Shown here piece after piece: positions 1 through 7,295 of a stretch of 26,629 bases of DNA. The DNA lies in NCBI GenBank assembly GCA_964556395.1, contig CAZKVR010000012.1, positions 1 through 26,629 on the forward strand, written 5' to 3'. Each line of letters begins with the position of its first letter. Positions within the stretch are counted from its first letter, which is position 1. Made by a program: the position numbers and the translations under genes. This DNA comes from WJKR01 sp964556395. Lineage in GTDB: Archaea > Nanobdellota > Nanobdellia > Woesearchaeales > WJKR01. Below the pieces are notes generated by a model, which was given only the letters and a program-made list of their open reading frames with translations, made no database searches and was not told where the DNA came from.

Positions 1-41
1 AAAGGATGCGGTTTTTTCGCTCTTGATGCAATAGGGGAAGG

Positions 42-175
42 TGCGGGGGGAGGGTTTCAAACCCTCGAACCCACTAAGGGAACAGATTCCCCGGCCGCAT
101 GTTCGTCATCGCCGAAGCTCCGCACTCAATGCTGGCTTGAGTCTGTCGCTTTTGACCAGACTTAGCTACCCCCGC
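42..175 (-). tRNA. tRNA-Leu (anticodon CAA) with a 48-nt intron
   Basis: The minus strand folds as a class II tRNA. The acceptor GCGGGGG (175-169) pairs with CCCCCGC (49-43), with discriminator A at 42. The D-stem is GCT/AGC, the anticodon stem ACAGA/TCTGT, and the T arm GAGGG-TTTGAAA-CCCTC. A long variable arm (CCC/GGG) marks leucine or serine, and the loop CTCAAGA gives anticodon CAA, so leucine. The loop is interrupted after position 37 by 48 bases (135-88), leaving a normal 86-nt mature tRNA. Intron segments CCAGCAT and ATGCGG can pair with one bulge, giving a helix next to the splice sites as expected for a bulge-helix-bulge substrate of archaeal splicing endonuclease. CCA is not encoded. 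Confidence 0.93.
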
Positions 176-201
176 GTTAGGTTTTGAGAATTCCTCGATT
201 G

Positions 202-209
202 TTTATAAA
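202..209 (-). promoter_or_regulatory. TATA box of tRNA-Leu
   Basis: TTTATAAA is centred 30 bases upstream of the tRNA 5' end. On the minus strand it is preceded by the purine-rich AAAAGC, which fits a BRE. The sequence is palindromic, so orientation rests on spacing. Confidence 0.7.
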
Positions 210-237
210 GCTTTTCGCCTTGCCGGTCACCCAACGT

Positions 238-245
238 TTTTAAAT
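238..245 (+). promoter_or_regulatory. TATA box of the RNase J gene
   Basis: TTTTAAAT is centred about 28 bases before the ATG at 270. No Shine-Dalgarno lies between them, so a leaderless mRNA is likely. Confidence 0.65.
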
Positions 246-269
246 CACGTCTCTTCTCCAGGGCTTATC

Positions 270-1580
270 ATGGGTCTTTCCATAATCCCTGTGGGCGGTT
301 ACGACGAGGTCGGCCGCAACTGTACTGCCGTCGAGGTCGACGGCGACCTGTTCTTGCTAGACCTCGGGCTGCACATGGAGGAGTACGTCCGTCTCACCGA
401 GGACGAGCATCCGCGCTTCGTGCCTAAGGATGAGGAGCTCATCGCCGAGGGTGCCGCTCCTGACCTCTCCGTCATCGATGAGAGGCGTGTCAGGGCTGTC
501 GTGGTCAGTCATGCTCACTTGGATCACGTCGGTGCCGTGTCTTTCTTCGCCCACCGGTTCTCTTGTAACTTTCACATGACGCCGTTCACCGGCGCCGTCG
601 CGTCCAGGCTGGCTGATGACAAACGCTTGCCGCTCGGCGACCGGTTGGTGACGCATGGTTTCGATGAGAAGATCCCTCTCAGTGAGGATGTGTATTTGGA
701 GTTCGTCGAGGTCTCCCATTCCACGCCGCAGACGGCTGCGGTGGCGTTGCACACCCCTTATGGTGTCGTGCTGTACCTGAATGATTTCAAGCTTGATGAC
801 CGGCCGACGCTTGGTGCTGCCACCGACCTCGACCGCCTGGCTTCTTTGAAGCCTAAAGTCCTCATCATGGATTGCTTGTACGGCGACAAGGATGTGCGTA
901 CGCCTGGCGAGCGTGAGGCTAAGCGCTTGCTCGAGGAGGCCTTGTTGGATAAGGATTTGGATGGTAAGGTCGTCATCGCGTCCTCTTTTTCCAGCCACGT
1001 CGCGCGCTTGCAGGAGTTGGCGTCGTTGGCGCGGCGTCTTGGTCGCAAGCCTGTGTTCATCGGCCGTTCCATGGCGAAGTATCTCGAGGCTGCCGCCGAG
1101 GTCGGGGTTTCTTCCTTGATCGAGGATCACGAGGTGGTCAAGTATAGTTCTAAGGCTCGGAAGGCTTTGGCGAAGATCGGCGACCCCTCCGAGCACTTCT
1201 TCGTCGTCACTGGCGGTATGGGTGAGCCTGGCGCCGTCTTGTCGCGTATCGTCGATGAGAAGTTGTTGCCTGTCAGGCGTGGTGACGTCATTGTTTTTTC
1301 GAACCGTACCATTCCCGTCCCGGTCATCGAGCATGACCGCGCGGAGCTTGAGAAGAAGCTCTCTTCCAGGGGTCTCGAGTTGTTGAAGGACTTGCACGTC
1401 TCCGGCCACGCCGCCGGCAGGGATCACGTCGAGGTGTTGGAGCGGGTCCGTCCGGAGACGCTCATCCCTGTGCATGGTTTGCCGAAGCAGCGGTTGGCTT
1501 GCAAGGCGTCCGCGGTCAGGGCTGGTTTGCGTGAGGGGCAGGTCTTGCTGCCTGGGAACGGCGAGCAGGTCTTCCTTTAG
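270..1580 (+). CDS. rnj: archaeal RNase J (beta-CASP metallo-beta-lactamase ribonuclease)
   Basis: This is a 436-residue RNase J-family nuclease, expected to act in the cytoplasm in 5'-3' RNA decay or maturation. The N-terminus (GGYDEVGRN) is typical of the family. The metal-binding motif HAHLDH is at residues 81-86, with H150 (VSHST), D172 (NDFK; usually GDFK) and C-terminal histidines in SGHA and PVHG. The beta-CASP insertion occupies about residues 190-340. The length matches archaeal RNase J and lacks the long C-terminal domain of bacterial RNase J. The ATG at 270 fits leaderless initiation from the TATA box 28 bases upstream. The gene converges on the next gene, and both stop codons lie in one TTAG. 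The family is clear; the exact archaeal subgroup is less so. Confidence 0.92.
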   Translation: MGLSIIPVGGYDEVGRNCTAVEVDGDLFLLDLGLHMEEYVRLTEDEHPRFVPKDEELIAEGAAPDLSVIDERRVRAVVVSHAHLDHVGAVSFFAHRFSCNFHMTPFTGAVASRLADDKRLPLGDRLVTHGFDEKIPLSEDVYLEFVEVSHSTPQTAAVALHTPYGVVLYLNDFKLDDRPTLGAATDLDRLASLKPKVLIMDCLYGDKDVRTPGEREAKRLLEEALLDKDLDGKVVIASSFSSHVARLQELASLARRLGRKPVFIGRSMAKYLEAAAEVGVSSLIEDHEVVKYSSKARKALAKIGDPSEHFFVVTGGMGEPGAVLSRIVDEKLLPVRRGDVIVFSNRTIPVPVIEHDRAELEKKLSSRGLELLKDLHVSGHAAGRDHVEVLERVRPETLIPVHGLPKQRLACKASAVRAGLREGQVLLPGNGEQVFL

Positions 1581-4500
1581 AACAGCGTGCCTTGCGTGGC
1601 TTTCTCTGGTGGTGTGAGGAGCGCTTCCAGTGATCGTTCTCGTTCGTGTTCGTCGTCGCTGGTGATGAGCGTCCTGTAGTGGTTCGCTTTCCCTGCTTGG
1701 TCCAGCGGTGCGATCGTGTCGATGAGCTTGGCGATCGGCGCTTTCGTCTCGACTGCCGGCTTGCCGTACTTGGTGGTGAGGCCGTATAGTTCTTCCAGGT
1801 ATGTTTCTTGGTAGTGTTCGGCGTCCGGTTCGAACGCGTGCTTGTCTTCTTCGGTGTATTCTTTTTCTTCTCCGTCTTGCACGCCGGTGTATGTTCCTTT
1901 GCTGCGGTTGTGTTTGAGCAGGCTTCGTCTGAGGTTCTCGTCTCGAGCATCGTCTTTGGGTTGTCCGAGTTCTCGTAGCCTCTTCGCCGCGTAGGCGGCC
2001 GTCTCGAGCGCTCCTCGCTGGTCGTTTGCGAATAGTTTCTTGAGGACTGCCCTTTCCGTGAGGATGTGGTAGTGGCTCTTGCGGGCTGTCCCTTTGCCGC
2101 GGTCGCTGTCGTGCTTGTGGTAGTCTCCGTGCATCCGGTACGTGACGTGCGTCCTCGTCGCGAGGACGTCTATGCCTTCCTGCACTTTGACGAGGCCGTG
2201 GTCCAGTGCTTTGTCTTCGTCGATGCTTCCTTTGACGTAGAGGAATTTCCCTTCAAGTCCTACTGTCGTGGCTGTGGATTCGTTGAGGAGCCTGGTCGCG
2301 TTGTCGAAGGTTTTTAGGAGTGTGTGTTCGACTTGTCCTGGTGTCATGCGGTAGAGCTTTTCGAAGAATCCGTGCTTGTTCCGCCACGTCGCGAGTTTTT
2401 GGAGGAGCGTCTTGGTGCCGGTCGTGTCTGTTTCTCCTTCGGCGACTTTGGCGAGCACTTGCCTGATGTTCTCCTTGAAGATGTCGGGGTATGCTTTCTC
2501 GCCTGCGTTCTCTTTGTGGGTGATGATGTTCTTGAATAGTCCTCGCACTTTTTCTTGGTCTTGGTTTCCTCGCGCCTTCTCGGCTTTCTCCGCGACTTCC
2601 TCTTCCAGTTCTTTCTTCTTCTCCCGTAGCGTGGTGTAGTCCGCCAGCATGGGTATCATGAAGGATCTGAGGTATTGTAGCCTGGTGAGCCGTCGTTGCG
2701 GGTCGTGGAGTCGTTCCGTCTTGTTGACGTACTCGTAGAACTCTTCGGTGAGTGGTAGGTGTCGTGCCAGGGCGAGTTCTGGTGAGAAGTAGTATTGGTC
2801 GACGCCGGTGTGTAGTTTTCGTTCATTGCTGACGTCGAGGCCTGCTTCTTCGAATGATTTCTTTTTCCGGCGCGTGTAGTCTTTCTTGAAGTCTTGTATC
2901 TCTTTCCGGTGTTGTTCGCGGAAGTAGTTCTGGTCGAGGTGTCGTCCGTATTTTTCGAAGAACGTCTCTTCCCAGAGCTCTCTCGTCGTGTTCGCGTTCT
3001 TCATGGCTTGGCTGATGCTTGGTCCGAAGGTGTGGCTGGCGTCCAGGATGTCTTCGTGCAGTTTTCTCGTCGGTTCTAGTCGGTCTGCTTGGTGTAGTTC
3101 TTCCGCGTCTTCGACCGTGTACCTTGCCAGTTCTTCCGACTCTTCCTTCCGGTCTTCGTGTCGCATCTCTTCGTAGCTGATGCTTTTGGTGTATGGCTCG
3201 TCGCTCCCGGCTTGTGCGTGTAGGTGTGCGCTCACCGTCTCCAGCTGGTGGTTGGGGAGGTGCGGCATGGCTATCTTCGCCGCGGTCATGAGGTCTATCG
3301 TCTCGCTCCATGGGCTGAGCTCCCATCGTGTCATGAAGTCTTTCGCGCTTCCTGCCGTTCCTTGGGGGATTGCTTTCTTCCGTGGCTGCTTGCCTGTGAT
3401 GGTGAAACTTCCTTCTTCCCGGAACTGTTTTCCTTCGTAGCTCGCGTTGTAGATGACGTGGCGGTGGGCTTTGGCGACTGTTTCCGCGACGTTCTTCACG
3501 AGTTCGTGCTCGTGCTCGCTGCGGCGGACTTTGAATCCTTCTATGTCTTTCTTCGTAAGTGTCCGGACGGTGTCGAGTATCCGTTCCTGTCCTTTGCGCG
3601 TGCTGATGGTTGTGCCGCACCATGTGATGCTTTCCGCCCAGGTGTCGTATTGGGGCTTCTCGATGTCGTAGTACGCGGTGTTCGTGTCGAGGAGTTCGTC
3701 GATGCCAATCCTTTCGGGTTTGCCGTCCTTTTCTTTGAGCGTCACTCCTTTGAATTGTGGTTTGCCTTCTTGCCGGCTCATGAGCGGTAGGTGTGCGTGG
3801 TATCCTTCTCCTGCATCCTTTATTTCTCCGCCGTGTTGTTTCACGAGCGCTTCCAGGTCTTGCTTGGCTTCGGCTATTGTCTGTTCTTCTTCCGTCTCTG
3901 GTTTGCGTAGCGCTTTCCGCGTGTCGAGGCGTGCTTGGTGCGCTTGTTTCTCGTCGTGCGCTTTGAGGAATGTTCCTGTGATGAGTCTTTCGTGCTCTCG
4001 TCGTTCCCATGGTGTCTTCGGCTCGGCGTCGAGGTGTCGTTCCAGTTGTTCTTTCAGCGCTTCCCGTCGTGGTTTGAGGAGTCCTTTCTCTTCCTCGTAC
4101 CATTGCGTGAAGACTTGTCTTAGTCCTTGCCGGTCGCCTTCTTGGTAGAGTTTCTTGACCGCTTGTTCTTCTTCCTGGCGTCCGTCCGTCGTGGTCTTCT
4201 TGCGTTCGAGTTCTCGTATCTTCTCGTTCAGTGCTGCTTGTTTTTCCAGGATGTTTGTGAGGGTGTCGTCCGTGCTGACGAGCCTGTATCTTTTGAGTTC
4301 CCACCGCGCTTGCTTGGCGTATTGCTCTTGGATCTTCCTTTTCGTGCTTGGTGTGAGGAGTTCTTGTCGTTCTTTGTAGTCTTTCTTCTCGATGTGGTAT
4401 TGTTTGACGTCTTTGACGTGGCTTGTGTTGAACTCTGCGTCCGTGGCTGCGAGCGCCTCTTCGAGTTCTAGTTCTTCTTGCTTGTCGAGTCCGGGGGCTG

Positions 4501-4612
4501 GGTAGCGGTGGGTCCAGTTGGTGGTGAGTTCGTATCTTCGGTCGTGGCCGTCTGTGATCTTGAGCCTGAGGTCGTCTCCTGAGAAGCTGATGTCGTGTAT
4601 GAACAGGCTCAT
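1577..4612 (-). CDS. PolB-derived protein: family B exonuclease domain, degenerate polymerase half, PIP-like tail
   Basis: This 1011-residue protein resembles archaeal family B DNA polymerase in its 3'-5' exonuclease domain. ExoI is YDIE (D316, E318). ExoII is NASYE (389-393), with Glu where Asp is usual. ExoIII is YTVED (Y498, D502). The segment IDLM...LPNHQLETV between them also fits. Spacing of these motifs is close to Pfu-type enzymes. Further on, D605 in DQYYFSP could correspond to polymerase motif A (DxxSLYP), and 652-705 resembles the fingers helices. The catalytic DTD of motif C is not found; LYVKGSID at 791-798 is the nearest match. The N-terminus carries an extra charged, probably coiled-coil region (about 120-260). 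The protein ends in QGTLF, like a PCNA-interacting peptide. It is divergent from PCNA. The exonuclease domain is fairly sure; the inactive polymerase reading is an inference. Confidence 0.65.
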   Translation of the reverse strand: MSLFIHDISFSGDDLRLKITDGHDRRYELTTNWTHRYPAPGLDKQEELELEEALAATDAEFNTSHVKDVKQYHIEKKDYKERQELLTPSTKRKIQEQYAKQARWELKRYRLVSTDDTLTNILEKQAALNEKIRELERKKTTTDGRQEEEQAVKKLYQEGDRQGLRQVFTQWYEEEKGLLKPRREALKEQLERHLDAEPKTPWERREHERLITGTFLKAHDEKQAHQARLDTRKALRKPETEEEQTIAEAKQDLEALVKQHGGEIKDAGEGYHAHLPLMSRQEGKPQFKGVTLKEKDGKPERIGIDELLDTNTAYYDIEKPQYDTWAESITWCGTTISTRKGQERILDTVRTLTKKDIEGFKVRRSEHEHELVKNVAETVAKAHRHVIYNASYEGKQFREEGSFTITGKQPRKKAIPQGTAGSAKDFMTRWELSPWSETIDLMTAAKIAMPHLPNHQLETVSAHLHAQAGSDEPYTKSISYEEMRHEDRKEESEELARYTVEDAEELHQADRLEPTRKLHEDILDASHTFGPSISQAMKNANTTRELWEETFFEKYGRHLDQNYFREQHRKEIQDFKKDYTRRKKKSFEEAGLDVSNERKLHTGVDQYYFSPELALARHLPLTEEFYEYVNKTERLHDPQRRLTRLQYLRSFMIPMLADYTTLREKKKELEEEVAEKAEKARGNQDQEKVRGLFKNIITHKENAGEKAYPDIFKENIRQVLAKVAEGETDTTGTKTLLQKLATWRNKHGFFEKLYRMTPGQVEHTLLKTFDNATRLLNESTATTVGLEGKFLYVKGSIDEDKALDHGLVKVQEGIDVLATRTHVTYRMHGDYHKHDSDRGKGTARKSHYHILTERAVLKKLFANDQRGALETAAYAAKRLRELGQPKDDARDENLRRSLLKHNRSKGTYTGVQDGEEKEYTEEDKHAFEPDAEHYQETYLEELYGLTTKYGKPAVETKAPIAKLIDTIAPLDQAGKANHYRTLITSDDEHERERSLEALLTPPEKATQGTLF

Positions 4613-4632
4613 ATCAGGTGGTAGTCAGATGA

Positions 4633-4645
4633 ATTATTTATTATT
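4633..4645 (-). promoter_or_regulatory. AT-rich promoter of the PolB-derived gene
   Basis: On the minus strand this reads AATAATAAATAAT, centred about 26 bases before the ATG at 4612. It fits a TATA element for a leaderless transcript. The whole interval 4631-4680 is AT-rich, so the exact box is uncertain. Confidence 0.45.
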
Positions 4646-4709
4646 TGTGAGTGGTGATTATTTATTTTCTATATGGTAATGATGTTTCTTCGTGTCCAGG
4701 CCAGCAAAT

Positions 4710-4717
4710 TTTATAAA
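4710..4717 (+). promoter_or_regulatory. TATA box of the PCNA gene
   Basis: TTTATAAA predicts a transcription start near 4740. That leaves about 30 bases of leader with AGAGGGGGA (4751-4759) as Shine-Dalgarno before the ATG at 4770. It also rules against the in-frame ATG at 4692, which lies upstream of the box. Confidence 0.75.
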
Positions 4718-4769
4718 GCTCGTGCGCTTCTCCCGACGATACCTAATCTTAGAGGGGGAACGAGCCACA

Positions 4770-5507
4770 ATGCGCATGACACTTGCCGAACCGAAGTATC
4801 TCAAGGAGAGCATCACCATCATCTCAGATCTCGTCACCGAGACCCAGTTCAAGGTGACGTCCGACGCCATCGACGTCGTCGCCATGGACCCTGCCAACGT
4901 GGCCATGGTCGTCTTCAGGCTGCTCAGCAGCACCTTCGTCGAGTACGACGTCAAGGAGGACGCCACCCTGGCGCTCAACCTGGCGAACCTCAAGCAGGTC
5001 CTGCGAAGGGTGAAGCCGAACGACCAGCTCGTCCTGGAAGACGAGGAGAACAAGCTCAAGATCACGCTCAAGGGCAACAGCACGAGGACGTTCCACCTGC
5101 CCCTCCTGGATATCGAGGAGCGCGAGCAGAAGGTCCCGGACCTCGAGTTCGCGGCCACCATCACGACGGACGCCGCGACCCTGAACGACGCGGTCGAGGA
5201 CGTCGACATCGTCGGCGAGAGCGTCAACTTCCAGGCTGAGGAGGGCAAGCTCACCATCTCGGCCACCGGCGACTTGTCCAAGGCGAAGGTGGACATCACC
5301 GCTGACGAGAACACGAAGATCGTCGCCAAGGACACGCAGAAGTCCAAGTACTCCATCGAGTACCTGAAGAAGATGATCGCCGGCGGCAAGCTCGCCGACA
5401 AGGCCGAGCTCAAGTTCAGCAACGACTACCCGATGAGGCTCGAGTACAAGGTGCTGAACAAGATGCAGCTGTCGTTCATCCTCGCCCCGCGCGTGGACAA
5501 CGACTAG
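4770..5507 (+). CDS. pcn: DNA polymerase sliding clamp (PCNA)
   Basis: This is a 245-residue archaeal PCNA, the trimeric ring that tethers polymerases, FEN1 and ligase to DNA. Recognisable features are the N-terminal LKESITIISDLVTE helix and strand, the FKVTSDAIDVVAMDPANVAM segment, the interdomain loop near KVPDLEF, and the C-terminal YPMRLEYKV...LSFILAPRV. The length is the family norm. The ATG at 4770 is preferred because a TATA box and leader precede it; the in-frame ATG at 4692 would add 26 residues not seen in PCNA. Codons are strongly C-ending and low in T, unlike the G/T-rich plus-strand genes elsewhere here, which suits a highly expressed gene. It is divergently arranged with the PolB-derived gene, which carries a PCNA-binding-like tail. 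Confidence 0.96.
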   Translation: MRMTLAEPKYLKESITIISDLVTETQFKVTSDAIDVVAMDPANVAMVVFRLLSSTFVEYDVKEDATLALNLANLKQVLRRVKPNDQLVLEDEENKLKITLKGNSTRTFHLPLLDIEEREQKVPDLEFAATITTDAATLNDAVEDVDIVGESVNFQAEEGKLTISATGDLSKAKVDITADENTKIVAKDTQKSKYSIEYLKKMIAGGKLADKAELKFSNDYPMRLEYKVLNKMQLSFILAPRVDND

Positions 5508-5564
5508 TTTTCTTCTTGTGTGTTTCTCTTTCTCTTGGTTCTTTGTGCTTGCTGGGTCGAAACG

Positions 5565-5574
5565 CTTAAATATG
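5565..5574 (+). promoter_or_regulatory. TATA box of the MNT/HEPN operon
   Basis: CTTAAATATG lies about 34 bases upstream of the ATG at 5604. It predicts transcription start within the palindromes at 5586-5600, with a very short leader. Confidence 0.6.
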
Positions 5575-5599
5575 TTACAGTAATAGTAACAATTGTTAT
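5573..5599 (+). promoter_or_regulatory. candidate operator with three TGTTAC/GTAACA half-sites
   Basis: Half-sites are TGTTAC (5573-5578), GTAACA (5586-5591) and TGTTAT (5594-5599). The first two form an inverted repeat with 7 bases between. The last two form a 12-base perfect palindrome, TAACAATTGTTA. The cluster sits just downstream of the TATA box and over the expected start site. It is a plausible autoregulatory site for the winged-helix domain of the gene that follows; this function is inferred. Confidence 0.55.
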
Positions 5600-5603
5600 C
5601 AAG

Positions 5604-6257
5604 ATGTTATCGTTTTTGAGGTCTGGTTACGTGAAGATCATGCGGTTGTTCTATGAGGATAAGGCTGCACGGCTGCACGTGAGGGAGATCGCGCGCCGGG
5701 TAGGGCTCCATGGGCCGAGCACCCACCGCTACCTCAGCCGCCTCGAAGAGGATGGCGCCTTGGCGTCTGAGCGGGACGGCAACCTCAAGAAATACTATGT
5801 CAGGAAGGGTGCGAACGCCTACTTCCTCTTTGAGGCCTTCGACCTCGAGCGGTATGGAAGGCTTCCGAGCATACGGCGGAAAGCCATTAGAACATACCTT
5901 GACGGCCTACCTGAACAACCGGTCTTCGCCGTACTCTTCGGCTCGACAGCGAAAGAGACCTATAAGGATGGCTCGGACATCGACATACTGCTGGTCACGA
6001 ACCGCAAGATCGACACAACGGGTGCGGAGAAGGAGGCGGACGCGCTCACAGGCATGATTGTGAGCACGTTCCAGATGGTATACAAGGAGTTCCTGACCGA
6101 ACTCAAGATGAGGGATGACGAGGTCGTCCAGTCTGCGATCGCGTCAGGATACCCCTTGATGAGCCACATCCGGTACTACGAGGCGCTTCATCATGGACGA
6201 GCACGGTCTCAACAAGCTACTGGACAATCCTATATTGGTGGAGGGGACGTTGCGTGA
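5604..6257 (+). CDS. winged-helix / MNT nucleotidyltransferase fusion (antitoxin-type)
   Basis: This 217-residue protein has two parts. Residues 5-75 are a winged helix-turn-helix (VREIARRVGLHGPSTHRYLSRLEEDGAL). From about 105 there is a minimal nucleotidyltransferase with an exact GSx10DxD signature (G113, S114, D125, D127 in LFGSTAKE...SDIDILL). MNT proteins of this kind pair with HEPN proteins, and in studied pairs the MNT adenylylates and silences the HEPN toxin. The next gene is such a HEPN and overlaps this one by 65 bases, which fits translational coupling. The ATG at 5604 is chosen because the ORF upstream of it contains the TATA box and operator. The fused DNA-binding domain suggests that it represses its own promoter through the half-sites at 5573-5599. 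Toxin-antitoxin function is inferred from family and layout. Confidence 0.85.
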   Translation: MLSFLRSGYVKIMRLFYEDKAARLHVREIARRVGLHGPSTHRYLSRLEEDGALASERDGNLKKYYVRKGANAYFLFEAFDLERYGRLPSIRRKAIRTYLDGLPEQPVFAVLFGSTAKETYKDGSDIDILLVTNRKIDTTGAEKEADALTGMIVSTFQMVYKEFLTELKMRDDEVVQSAIASGYPLMSHIRYYEALHHGRARSQQATGQSYIGGGDVA

Positions 6258-6705
6258 GCTTTCGACCAAAGGGCTCCTGTCCACACAGCGTGTCGACAGC
6301 GCCGAAATCAAGGGGCACTTGCGGAAAGCAGACCACAACCTCCGGTTCGTGGCGGACATAGTCGGTTCGGGCTACCCTGATTGGGTGGTGACTGGATGTT
6401 ATTACGCTTGCTACCACGCGGCTCTCGCCCTTATCATGACGAAAGGGTACGCGTCGAAGAACCACTTTGCGACGTTGTGCGTCCTCATCAAGGAATTCTA
6501 CAGGAAGGGGCTTTCTGAAGAGGATATCAAGACGTTCGTGGATTTCCTGGATTATGAGGATGTGCTGTTCTACGTCGAGGCGAAGAACAAGCGGGAGGAA
6601 GCGACGTACTCGACCAGGACTCGCTTCGACAAGGAAGAACATGGACGGTTGAGGGTGCGGGCGGCGCTGTTCGTGAACCGGTTGAGGGATATAATCGGTG
6701 GTTGA
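6193..6705 (+). CDS. HEPN domain protein (probable toxin partner of the MNT)
   Basis: This 170-residue, mostly helical protein resembles HEPN/UPF0332 proteins: an early helix HLRKADHNLRFVADI, then CYYACYHAALALI (69-81), and a late region KREEATY...ALFVNRLRDII. HEPN toxins are usually ribonucleases with an Rx4-6H motif. Here the equivalent place has R134-EEAT-Y139, with no His, and a second candidate R144-x5-H150 follows closely. Catalysis may therefore be altered or absent. The start at 6193 lies inside the upstream MNT gene, in another frame, as is common for MNT-HEPN pairs. It ends 33 bases before the convergent regulator gene. The family call is fairly good; toxicity is not shown. Confidence 0.78.
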   Translation: MDEHGLNKLLDNPILVEGTLRELSTKGLLSTQRVDSAEIKGHLRKADHNLRFVADIVGSGYPDWVVTGCYYACYHAALALIMTKGYASKNHFATLCVLIKEFYRKGLSEEDIKTFVDFLDYEDVLFYVEAKNKREEATYSTRTRFDKEEHGRLRVRAALFVNRLRDIIGG

Positions 6706-6738
6706 GGTGCGCTCGTGGACGTCGTCTGTTCTCGCTCC

Positions 6739-7146
6739 TTATTTTTTCTCTTCTATTCCGAGCGCCTCGTCGATGTGGCTTCCGACTTCGGCTAGCCGGT
6801 CGAACATCCTGTTCGTGTCTTTCCGTAGTTCTTCGATGGTGTCTTTCACGCTGTCGTCTCGGAGGAATATCCTGCGCTTCTCGCGGTAGAAGAATCCTGT
6901 GTCGATGAGGTTGCGCAGGTGGTAGTTGACCCTCTGGACCTCGATCCCGAGGTCTTTCGCCATCTCGTCGCTGCTCATCGGTGCCTTGCCTGACGTCTTC
7001 TCGAGCATGTGCCTGACCAGCCTCATCGTGACATGCTCCGTGTCCCTCCCCCTTCTGAGTCCGAGGCTCTCGCACATCCAGTCGATCTCGCTGGCGGTGT
7101 CGTTCTCCGGTTTCCTGAGGTTGTTGAGGGTGATGTGCTGCGGCAT
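6739..7146 (-). CDS. winged-helix transcription regulator
   Basis: This 135-residue protein has a central winged helix-turn-helix (about residues 40-100): a first helix HVTMRLVRHMLE, then MSSDEMAKDLGIEVQRVNYHLRNLIDTGFFYREKRRIFLR, the usual helix-turn-recognition helix-wing order of ArsR/MarR-like archaeal regulators. The C-terminal helix (SVKDTIEELRKDTNRMFDRLAEV) is probably a dimerisation coil. No metal-binding cysteines or sensor domain are seen. The ATG at 7146 is about 30 bases from a TATA element, so it is probably leaderless. It is divergent from the 39-residue gene and convergent with the HEPN gene. The target is unknown. Confidence 0.75.
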   Translation of the reverse strand: MPQHITLNNLRKPENDTASEIDWMCESLGLRRGRDTEHVTMRLVRHMLEKTSGKAPMSSDEMAKDLGIEVQRVNYHLRNLIDTGFFYREKRRIFLRDDSVKDTIEELRKDTNRMFDRLAEVGSHIDEALGIEEKK

Positions 7147-7172
7147 TCTTGCTGGTTGTGGAAGGTCGCTTC

Positions 7173-7180
7173 TATTTAAA
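7173..7180 (-). promoter_or_regulatory. TATA box of the winged-helix regulator gene
   Basis: The minus strand reads TTTAAATA, about 30 bases before the ATG at 7146 with no Shine-Dalgarno between. Confidence 0.55.
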
Positions 7181-7233
7181 ATTTATGATTAGGACTATTT
7201 TTTATTTAAATCATTTCACTTTTTTCCATAAGA

Positions 7234-7241
7234 TTTATATA
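7234..7241 (+). promoter_or_regulatory. TATA box of the 39-residue gene
   Basis: TTTATATA predicts a start near 7264 and a leader of about 30 bases carrying the Shine-Dalgarno at 7282-7290. A second AT-rich stretch, TTTATTTAAAT (7201-7211), lies further up. Confidence 0.65.
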
Positions 7242-7281
7242 TCTTTGTCGGCTTCTCTTCTACAAGTCGGTTTGAAAGGGT

Positions 7282-7290
7282 GGAGGTGAT
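7282..7290 (+). promoter_or_regulatory. full-length Shine-Dalgarno GGAGGTGAT
   Basis: GGAGGTGAT is the full complement expected for an archaeal 16S rRNA 3' end (anti-SD AUCACCUCC). It lies 5 bases before the ATG at 7296. It is the strongest ribosome binding site in the window and is the main evidence that the short ORF is translated. Confidence 0.8.
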
Positions 7291-7295
7291 AACCG

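Noticed and set aside
2823..4304. 493-codon minus-strand frame within the PolB-derived gene
   Set aside because: Arg/Thr/His-rich low-complexity translation without motifs. The overlapping frame carries the PolB exonuclease motifs.
4692..4769. 26-residue N-terminal extension of PCNA
   Set aside because: The upstream ATG lies before the TATA box, so it would not be on the transcript. The shorter form has the normal PCNA N-terminus.
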